From positions 1 to 13,522 of the forward strand of contig DIME01000064.1 of the NCBI GenBank assembly GCA_002425405.1: a stretch of DNA of 13,522 bases, given 5' to 3'. Below the pieces are notes generated by a model. It was not told the DNA's origin. It searched no databases and worked only from the letters and a program-made list of their open reading frames with translations. Positions 6,773-12,687 of this stretch are shown here, one piece after another. Made by a program: the position numbers and the translations under genes. Origin of the DNA: Candidatus Accumulibacter vicinus (lineage in GTDB: Bacteria > Pseudomonadota > Gammaproteobacteria > Burkholderiales > Rhodocyclaceae). The number at the start of each line of letters is the position of its first letter. Within the stretch, counting starts at the first letter, position 1.

Positions 6773-7939
6773 TTACTTGCCGGTTGCTGCCGGCCTGGTT
6801 TCGACCGAGTAATGCGCACCGGCCTTGACGCCTGCACGCTCGAGCGAGGTCACCACACGTTCGCCGGTCGCCAAGCCTTCGATGACCTCGGTGAACTCCC
6901 AGTTGGCGAGGCCGGTCCTTATCCGGCGTTCATGGAGCGTGCCATCTGCGTCCGCGACCAGAACCCGGCTGCCTTCGAACAGCGCCGGGGTGGGAACGCG
7001 CACGGCCTGATCGCGAACCGCCAAAATCACTTCGACATCGGCGCTATAGCCGACCAGCAGCTTGCCGGGTGCGCTCGGATCATCGAGGGTAGCCTCGATA
7101 TCGACGGTACGTGCCTGTTTTTCAACGGCTGAGACATACGGTGCGACGCGCCTGACCCGGCCTGGAAAGGACTGACGCGGCAGCGCGTCGAGACTGATGC
7201 GAACCGGTTGCCCCGCGCTGATCCTGGGTGCATCGACTTCGTCCATCGGGGCCTTGACGTACAGGCAGGAATCGTCGATCAGGTCAATCGCTGGTGGTGT
7301 CGGCACGCCGGGAGGCGATGGCGTCGAGAACTCACCGACCTCGCCGACAATCTTGGCGATGGTACCGGCAAATGGCGCATAGAGTACCGTCCGCCGCTGC
7401 TCGACGCGCGTCAGGTTGACCCTGGTTTCGGCTTGTGCCAAGTCGGCGCGGGCGGCCTCGCAGCCGGCACGCCGGGCGAGCGCTTCGGTACGCGCGCTGT
7501 CCTCCCTGGCGCCCGAGACAAAACCTTGGGCGTGCAGTGCCGATTGCCGTTCAGCTTCGCGTTCGGCGTTGGTGGCTACGGCGCAGGCCTCGTTGATGCG
7601 GTGGCGGGCAGTCGCGACCTGCGCGATGGCCAATGCGCTCTGCGCCTGCTGGTCGTCGTTCCACAGCTTCATCAGCAGTTGGCCCTTGTTGACGCGGTCT
7701 CCCTCCTTGACCGCCAAAGTCTCGATGCGGCCACCGGTAATCGTCGATAGCCGGGTGCGCTGACAGGCTTCAATCGTTCCGGCGCGGGTATTGGCGATCG
7801 TCGATTCAACCAGGCCGAGCTCGATTTCCTTGAGCACCACGGCAACCGGTTTGGGGCGGTTTGCCCACCAGATACCGGCCGCAATCAGCAGCAATACCAG
7901 AAGCGCGATCAGCAGGCGGCGGAACAGGGGCGACAGCAT
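6773..7939 (-). CDS. Periplasmic adaptor (membrane fusion) protein of the ABC exporter, HlyD/MacA type
   Basis: The 388-residue protein has one N-terminal membrane anchor (about 6-25). A split lipoyl domain follows, with a first half near TGGRIETLAVKEGDRVNKG (68-86) and a second half near APFAGTIAKIVGEVGEF (188-204). Between them is an Ala/Glu/Arg-rich coiled-coil hairpin (about 95-185), and after them beta-barrel and membrane-proximal domains (about 225-385). Two features are less usual: a Pro-rich insert (PSPPGVPTPPAI, 207-218) at the end of the second lipoyl half, and two cysteines (119 and 160) on opposite arms of the hairpin. It should bridge the permeases to an outer-membrane channel of TolC type, not encoded in the window. 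The ATG at 7939 places the membrane helix at the N terminus; a TTG at 7951 is possible. No clear Shine-Dalgarno is seen. It is the first gene of the operon. Confidence 0.93.
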   Translation of the reverse strand: MLSPLFRRLLIALLVLLLIAAGIWWANRPKPVAVVLKEIELGLVESTIANTRAGTIEACQRTRLSTITGGRIETLAVKEGDRVNKGQLLMKLWNDDQQAQSALAIAQVATARHRINEACAVATNAEREAERQSALHAQGFVSGAREDSARTEALARRAGCEAARADLAQAETRVNLTRVEQRRTVLYAPFAGTIAKIVGEVGEFSTPSPPGVPTPPAIDLIDDSCLYVKAPMDEVDAPRISAGQPVRISLDALPRQSFPGRVRRVAPYVSAVEKQARTVDIEATLDDPSAPGKLLVGYSADVEVILAVRDQAVRVPTPALFEGSRVLVADADGTLHERRIRTGLANWEFTEVIEGLATGERVVTSLERAGVKAGAHYSVETRPAATGK

Positions 7940-8053
7940 GGCAAGACTCAAGGTTGGGAAGCGAACGCGGTCACAAGGCAGTCTGGGGGGCGCCTAAAGC
8001 GTCGGGCTGGCAAACTTGAGGCCTTGTGTTACAGGCGCAGCATCGGCGATAGC

Positions 8054-9277
8054 TCAGGGCCAGTCCTTCGGCAGCGGGGCGACCACGGTGAACATCAGTG
8101 CCGCAGCGCCCAGAATGTCGAGTTCACCGTAAACGTACTTGTTGAACCGGTAGCCTATGCTGGGCACGAATCCCGGTGAGAAGCCCTTGTAGTTCAGCGG
8201 TACCTTGTCCTCGTACTCACCGACATAACCGTAAAGGAGACCCGCTGTCCACTGCAGGTACCAGTTCTCGAAGCCGAAGGGATCGACGTAGCGCTGCCCG
8301 GCGTAGAGGTAGGTGCTTGGCTGCCCGAAGGAGTTGGTGAACACGACTCCACCGGCAAACCAGCGCCTTTCCAGTGCTTTGTTGAGGCCCAGCATGACCA
8401 CCGGTTTGTGGTCCTTGTCGGGATTGTAATGGACCGTGTATGGGCTGAACAGCAAATCCCAGCCCCCGGCCTCGACCCCTCGTTTCGAGTCCTGGCGCGC
8501 AGCACTTCGCTCGGCAATGACTGCAGTCGAGGGGGGCGTGGGAGGCTCGACTTTGGCCTCCGCAGGTTTTTGTGCCGGCCTCTCCGGCAGTATTTCTGCC
8601 GTGGCGATCGGCGTCACCTTGGTCACGGGCTTGGTTGCGGTAGGCAGCGGCGCAGCAGACCCTCTGCTTGGCGCGGCACCGGTCGTTCTGGATGATTCGG
8701 CGGAGGGTTGCAACGTCGTGCCCGGTCTGCCGGTATCGCTGCCTGACGCGCTGAGGTTGAGTTCCCGCAGTCTGGACAGCTTGGACTTCGTCAGTTTGTT
8801 GGCAGGATCAAGTTGCAGCGCCTGGCCATAAGACTCGCTGGCAAGCCTGGCGTAGACGTCACCGAGGTTTTCGCGGGCGATCGCATAGCCCGGATCCGTC
8901 CGGATCGCCATCTCGAGTGCAGTACGAGCTTTGTCGTACTGCTTCTCGCGGGCATACAGAACCGCCAGGTTGTTGTAGGGCTCCGGCAGTTCCGGATGGT
9001 CCTCGTTGAGCTCGCTGAACACGACAAAGGCTTCGCTCGGACGGCCCATTTCCACGAGGATCAGTCCCTTCAGGAATCGTCCCTGTGCTTCTCTCGGCCG
9101 GCTTGCAATATAGGCATCAACCTTGGCGAGGGCCTCTGCCGGCTGCCCCTGTTTCAATAGACGCTGCGCCTCAGAGATCTCGTCGGCAATCGCCGGGGCG
9201 ACTGTGCAGGCCAGGAGCAAGCCGGCCATCAAGACAGGAAAGGGCGCCCGTAAAGGCTTGGGAGAGTTCGAGCGCAT
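8054..9277 (-). CDS. Exported TPR protein fused to a C-terminal outer-membrane-barrel-like domain
   Basis: The 407-residue protein starts with a signal sequence (positively charged to about residue 10, hydrophobic 13-28) with a likely cleavage after Ala31 (AIA-DE). LLAC at 21-24 also allows a lipoprotein reading. About four TPR-like units follow (33-160), for example YNNLAVLYAREKQYDKARTA at 101-120. Next is a low-complexity Pro/Ala/Thr/Ser linker (about 175-265). The C-terminal 135 residues form a different domain, rich in alternating aromatic and small residues: LLFSPYTVHYNP (275-286), TNSFGQPSTYLYAGQRY (314-330), YLQWTAGLLYGY (340-351), KGFSPGFVPSIGYRFN (364-379). This pattern matches my memory of small proteobacterial outer-membrane proteins often labelled 'sn-glycerol-3-phosphate transporter', a label I do not trust. 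The role is unknown. The gene has its own weak promoter candidate and an AAGG 12 bases before the ATG. Confidence 0.85.
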   Translation of the reverse strand: MRSNSPKPLRAPFPVLMAGLLLACTVAPAIADEISEAQRLLKQGQPAEALAKVDAYIASRPREAQGRFLKGLILVEMGRPSEAFVVFSELNEDHPELPEPYNNLAVLYAREKQYDKARTALEMAIRTDPGYAIARENLGDVYARLASESYGQALQLDPANKLTKSKLSRLRELNLSASGSDTGRPGTTLQPSAESSRTTGAAPSRGSAAPLPTATKPVTKVTPIATAEILPERPAQKPAEAKVEPPTPPSTAVIAERSAARQDSKRGVEAGGWDLLFSPYTVHYNPDKDHKPVVMLGLNKALERRWFAGGVVFTNSFGQPSTYLYAGQRYVDPFGFENWYLQWTAGLLYGYVGEYEDKVPLNYKGFSPGFVPSIGYRFNKYVYGELDILGAAALMFTVVAPLPKDWP

Positions 9278-9322
9278 GGTTATGGTTTGCCTTGCCGCGG
9301 TTGGGTGTCACTTAACCGGTCG

Positions 9323-9328
9323 ATTCTA
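9323..9328 (-). promoter_or_regulatory. Possible -10 box upstream of the TPR gene
   Basis: On the minus strand this reads TAGAAT in GTTAGAATCG, about 46 bases before the ATG at 9277. The ten-base string is identical to one before the ferredoxin gene (1170-1179). The 16-18 base position upstream holds no recognisable -35 box. If real, it makes the TPR gene independent of the decarboxylase gene that ends 92 bases upstream. Confidence 0.3.
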
Positions 9329-9369
9329 ACATCTTGATTGACCGATTGCCGAGCGTCCCTGGCCGGTGC

Positions 9370-10608
9370 TCAGACCAGCAACTCGACACTGGCGGGATGT
9401 CCGAGAAAGGCCTGCGGGCTGGCCGTAATCCCATAGGCGCCTGACTGGAAGATCACGACCAGATCTCCGGCTTGTGCTGTGGCCAGCGCCATCCGGTCAG
9501 CCAGCAGGTCGAGTGGCGTGCACAACGGACCCACCACCGATACCGTTTCAAGTTCGGTCGGCGTCATCCGGTTGCCAATGGCGACGGGGTAGTTCTTGCG
9601 GATCACCTGGCCGAAATTGCCCGATGCGGAGAGATGGTGGTGCAGTCCGCCGTCGCAGACAAGAAAGGTATGACCGCGCGAAACCTTGCGATCGACGATG
9701 CGGGCAACGTAGATGCCGGCCTCCCCCACCAGATAACGCCCCAGTTCGATGACCAGCTCGGCTGCCGGCAATTCATGGCCGGCGCGTTTGACGATTTCGG
9801 CGAGATTGGCACCGATCGGCGCCAGGTCGAGCGGCTGCTCACCCGGGAAGTAGGGGATGCCAAACCCGCCGCCGAGGTTGAGGAAACGGACCGGTGACGG
9901 TGCAGACTGCGCCAGGCGCAACGCCAGCTCATAGCTCTTGCCCTGCGCTTCGACGATGGCTTCCGGTCTGAGGTTCTGTGAGCCGGCAAAGAGGTGGAAG
10001 CCTTCAAAGGCCAGACCGCTGCGGCCAACCTCGGCCAGGAGTTCGGGGACTTGTTCGGCGTCCACACCAAATTGCTTGGCGCCGCCGCCCATCTTCATTC
10101 CCGAGCTCTTGAGTTCGAAGTCGGGATTGACGCGCACGGCAATGCGTGCCGTGTAACCCGTCGCATCGCCAATCGCGGCCAGTTCCTCAACCTCACGAAA
10201 CGATTCGATATTGATCAGGATGCCGGCCGCGACCGCCTGTTGCAACTCGCTGCGTCGTTTGCCCGGACCGGCAAAGCTGATGTCGCGCGGATTGGCCCCG
10301 GCGTTGAGCGCGACCTGTAGTTCACCGGCCGATGCCACGTCGATGCCATCGACCAGGCCGGCCATATGGCAGACTAACGCCGGCATCGGGTTGGCCTTCA
10401 TCGCATAGTGCAGTTTCAGGGTCGCCGGTAGTGCAGCCCGCAGTTCGCCGACTCGTTGCGTGAGCAAGTGCCGGTCGTAAACGTAAAAAGGCGTTTGCCC
10501 GACACGCGCGGCGAGTCGCGACAGCGGCAGGCCGCCGACGACGAGCTCGCCATCCCGTACCGGAAACGGATTGAGCACTGCATGCACCGGGGATGTCCGT
10601 TTATTCAC
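9370..10608 (-). CDS. PLP-dependent decarboxylase, exosortase A system-associated type
   Basis: The 412-residue protein is a fold-III decarboxylase of the ornithine/diaminopimelate/arginine group. The PLP lysine is Lys71 in HYAMKANP. The phosphate-binding glycine loop is GGGFG (246-250), ELGRYLVG (288-295) matches the family EPGR-type motif, and Cys363 in GPLCTPLD is the usual active-site cysteine from the partner subunit. Sequence and its pairing with the acyl-CoA ligase fit the decarboxylase family described next to exosortase A / PEP-CTERM loci (TIGR03099). The start is GTG at 10608, overlapping the ligase stop as GTGAATAA and preceded by GGAGGTG at seven bases, much better than any upstream start in the frame. 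The true substrate is not known; it presumably acts on an amino acid or a derivative handled by the ligase and a carrier protein. Cytoplasmic. Confidence 0.92.
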   Translation of the reverse strand: MNKRTSPVHAVLNPFPVRDGELVVGGLPLSRLAARVGQTPFYVYDRHLLTQRVGELRAALPATLKLHYAMKANPMPALVCHMAGLVDGIDVASAGELQVALNAGANPRDISFAGPGKRRSELQQAVAAGILINIESFREVEELAAIGDATGYTARIAVRVNPDFELKSSGMKMGGGAKQFGVDAEQVPELLAEVGRSGLAFEGFHLFAGSQNLRPEAIVEAQGKSYELALRLAQSAPSPVRFLNLGGGFGIPYFPGEQPLDLAPIGANLAEIVKRAGHELPAAELVIELGRYLVGEAGIYVARIVDRKVSRGHTFLVCDGGLHHHLSASGNFGQVIRKNYPVAIGNRMTPTELETVSVVGPLCTPLDLLADRMALATAQAGDLVVIFQSGAYGITASPQAFLGHPASVELLV

Positions 10609-12208
10609 CTGCCGCCACCTCCATCGCGAGAAACTCGCTGGCCAGCGCCTTGCGGTCGATCTTGCCGTTGGGGTTGCGCGGCAAGGGGCCTGGCCGCACG
10701 ATGATGCTCGCCGGCACCATGTACGCGGGCATGCGGTTACGGCAGTCGGCGAGCAGGGCGGTGGTATCGAGGCTGTCGCCAGCGGCGGGCGTGGCAATCA
10801 CCTGGATGGCCTGCCCGAGCGTTTCGTGATCGACGCCAAAGGCAATGCATTCGCCGACCAGGCGAGTGGCGTAGATCACTTCCTCGACCTCGGTGGGGCT
10901 GACCCGGTAGCCTGACGTTTTCATCATTTCGTCGCGGCGACCGATGAAATAGAGAAAACCCTCTTCATCCCTGCGCACGGTGTCACCCGAGAACACGGCG
11001 ATTTCGGGCAGCACCAGGCCGGCATCGCGACCCGGCGTGTTCGTGGGAAGCGGTTTGTAGCGCTCAGTGGTCTTTTCGTGGTCGTTCCAGTAACCCATGC
11101 CCACCAGCGCCCCACGATGGACGAGTTCGCCTGGTTCGTTGGCTGCGCAGGACGAGCCATCTTCGCGCAGGACGAGAATTTCGGCATTTGGGATGGCCTT
11201 GCCGATTGAATCCGGGCGTCGGTCCACCTCGTCCGGCGGCAGATAGGTCGAGCGGAAGGCTTCCGTCAATCCATACATCAGATAGGGCTTGCTCGCTGGC
11301 AGGCGCGCACGCAAGGCGGCCAGCGTTTCGCGTGGCATGCGCCCACCGGTATTGGCGAAATAACGCAGGTGTTCGTTGATGGTCGCTGGCCAGGCGAGTT
11401 GCGAGAGCTGGATGTAAAGCGGTGGCACTGCAGTCAGTCCGGTCACTCTTTCGTTGGCCAGTGCCTTGAGCACATCCTGGGGCAGGAGGTAATTGAGCAG
11501 CACGACGCGCGCACCGGCGTGGAATGCCGTCGTCAACTGGCTGAAGCCGGCATCGAAAGAGAGTGGCAGGGCAGCCAGCAGCGTGTCGGCAGCGTTGTTT
11601 TCGAGATAGCTCGCGACGCTCCTGGCGCCGGCGACCATATTGCGGTGCGAGAGAACCACCCCTTTCGGTTTGCCTGTACTCCCCGAGGTGTAGAGGATGG
11701 CCGCCATGTCGGTATCGATGACCCGGTGGCCGGCGTCAGCAGTTGCCTGCAGCAGATCGTTCCAGCCCAGGTAGGCGAGTGGGCCGGTACTCGCCGGCAG
11801 GGAGTCGGCGTTGACCAGGATGACGTGCCGCAGATCATGGCATGCAGAGAGCGCTGCAGTCAGCAGCGACAGGCGTTCGGGCGAGGTGACGAGCGCCCGC
11901 ACATTGCAGTCGCGCATGATGTAGGCCACCTGGTCGGCCTTGAGCAGGGGGTTCAGCGGTACGAAGACGCAGCCGGCGGCAGTGGCGCCAAAACTGGCAA
12001 CGACGGTTTCCAGCCGCTTCTCGAGGTAGATCGCCACCCGTTCGCCGCGTTGCAGGCCGAGGGCGATGAGACCGCTGACGAAACCGGCGATGGCTTGCTG
12101 GAGCTTTAAGTAGCTCATCGACTGTTTGCCGTAGGTCAGCGCGACGGCGTCCGGTTGGCGATTTGCCGAGTTCGCGATCAGTTCAGGGAGCAGGCTTGCG
12201 TCAGTCAT
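10601..12208 (-). CDS. Acyl-CoA ligase (AMP-forming), exosortase A system-associated type
   Basis: The 535-residue protein is a complete ANL-superfamily adenylating enzyme. It carries the ATP-binding loop YTSGSTGKPKG (173-183), NTGGRMP (286-292), YGLTE (312-316), the ribose-binding Asp409 in SGDTV, the hinge region GRRDEMMKTSGYRVSP (423-438) and the C-terminal catalytic Lys516 in PNGKIDRKAL. It should activate a carboxylate as an acyl-AMP and load it on a thiol, either CoA or a carrier protein. Its adjacency to the PLP decarboxylase is the hallmark of the exosortase A-associated family (TIGR03098), although the same fold also occurs in nonribosomal peptide systems. The ATG at 12208 gives a standard N terminus, but no Shine-Dalgarno is visible upstream. 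It is the first gene of the pair and divergent from the acetate permease genes. No carrier protein or exosortase is in the window. Confidence 0.92.
   Translation of the reverse strand: MTDASLLPELIANSANRQPDAVALTYGKQSMSYLKLQQAIAGFVSGLIALGLQRGERVAIYLEKRLETVVASFGATAAGCVFVPLNPLLKADQVAYIMRDCNVRALVTSPERLSLLTAALSACHDLRHVILVNADSLPASTGPLAYLGWNDLLQATADAGHRVIDTDMAAILYTSGSTGKPKGVVLSHRNMVAGARSVASYLENNAADTLLAALPLSFDAGFSQLTTAFHAGARVVLLNYLLPQDVLKALANERVTGLTAVPPLYIQLSQLAWPATINEHLRYFANTGGRMPRETLAALRARLPASKPYLMYGLTEAFRSTYLPPDEVDRRPDSIGKAIPNAEILVLREDGSSCAANEPGELVHRGALVGMGYWNDHEKTTERYKPLPTNTPGRDAGLVLPEIAVFSGDTVRRDEEGFLYFIGRRDEMMKTSGYRVSPTEVEEVIYATRLVGECIAFGVDHETLGQAIQVIATPAAGDSLDTTALLADCRNRMPAYMVPASIIVRPGPLPRNPNGKIDRKALASEFLAMEVAAGE
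10616..10622 (-). promoter_or_regulatory. Strong Shine-Dalgarno site of the decarboxylase gene
   Basis: On the minus strand this reads GGAGGTG, seven bases before the GTG at 10608 and inside the 3' end of the ligase gene. It settles the decarboxylase start at the overlapping GTG and points to efficient re-initiation as the ligase is finished. Confidence 0.75.
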
Positions 12209-12246
12209 TCTTATTCAGGTGGGCCGGGTCAAGTGGATGGGGACGG

Positions 12247-12252
12247 ATTTTA
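12247..12252 (-). promoter_or_regulatory. Possible -10 box of the ligase-decarboxylase operon
   Basis: On the minus strand this reads TAAAAT in GTTAAAATCC, about 38 bases before the ligase ATG. No matching -35 box is evident at normal spacing, so the assignment is weak. Confidence 0.25.
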
Positions 12253-12322
12253 ACAAGCTCTCGTGGTTTCGGGGTTGCTGGCGTAAGCAGGAAGTAAGTA
12301 TTGATCATTATGATTCGCTGGA

Positions 12323-12339
12323 AGTCATGATAAGTGACT
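12323..12339. promoter_or_regulatory. Inverted repeat upstream of the acetate permease genes
   Basis: AGTCA and TGACT arms flank a seven-base centre. A second symmetric-looking stretch just upstream, TTGATCATTATGATT (12301-12315), contains an exact TTGAT half-site as in FNR/CRP-family boxes and a TATGAT (12309-12314) that would serve as a -10 box. Both lie between the divergent ligase and DUF485 genes, where regulator binding is expected. No regulator can be named. Confidence 0.25.
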
Positions 12340-12361
12340 CGATTGTGGGAACTTTTTGAGG

Positions 12362-12366
12362 AGGAG
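12362..12366 (+). promoter_or_regulatory. Shine-Dalgarno site of the DUF485 gene
   Basis: AGGAG (within GAGGAGGAG, 12358-12366) lies six bases before the GTG at 12373. It favours this start over the in-frame ATG at 12334, which would put the site inside the coding region. Confidence 0.75.
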
Positions 12367-12372
12367 ACAATA

Positions 12373-12687
12373 GTGAGCGAAGACGTCGTTGCACGGATTG
12401 AGGCCAATCCGAAGTATCACGATCTGGTACATAAGCGCAATTCATTCGGCTATATCCTGTCGGTCTTGATGATCATTGCCTACTACGGCTACATCCTGTT
12501 GATTGCTTTCAACAAGGAATGGCTGGCTGGCAAGCTGGGTGCCGGGATGGTCACGTCGATCGGAATTCCGCTGGGGGTAGGCGTGATCATCTTCACGATC
12601 GTCCTGACCAACATCTATGTTCGCCGTGCCAACACCGAATTTGACGATCTCAATGCCGAGATCCTCAGGGAGGCGAACAAGAGATGA
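12373..12687 (+). CDS. DUF485 (YjcH-like) inner-membrane protein, partner of the acetate symporter
   Basis: The 104-residue protein has a short N-terminal cytoplasmic part with NPKYHDLVHKRNSFGY (10-25), typical of DUF485. Two membrane helices follow, at about 26-44 (ILSVLMIIAYYGYILLIAF) and about 60-84 (VTSIGIPLGVGVIIFTIVLTNIYV), and then a charged tail. It starts at GTG 12373, supported by a strong Shine-Dalgarno, and ends in an ATGA overlap with actP. In many proteobacteria a gene of this family (yjcH in E. coli, between acs and actP) precedes the acetate permease, so a role with the symporter is likely, though its mechanism is not established. No acetyl-CoA synthetase gene is present upstream here; instead the ligase operon diverges. 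Confidence 0.93.
   Translation: MSEDVVARIEANPKYHDLVHKRNSFGYILSVLMIIAYYGYILLIAFNKEWLAGKLGAGMVTSIGIPLGVGVIIFTIVLTNIYVRRANTEFDDLNAEILREANKR

Noticed and set aside
5927..7132. A 401-codon open frame on the plus strand opposite the exporter genes
   Set aside because: It runs antisense to the ATPase, whose Walker and signature motifs are intact, so it is a composition shadow.
7940..8053. Gap between the TPR gene and the exporter operon, examined for a terminator or promoter
   Set aside because: No stable hairpin with a T-run and no -10/-35 pair at acceptable spacing is evident, so no feature is called.
10609..10797. Upstream extension of the decarboxylase frame to 10797
   Set aside because: The extra 63 residues are Arg/Pro/Cys-rich, overlap the ligase gene entirely and have no family resemblance; the GTG at 10608 has a strong ribosome site.
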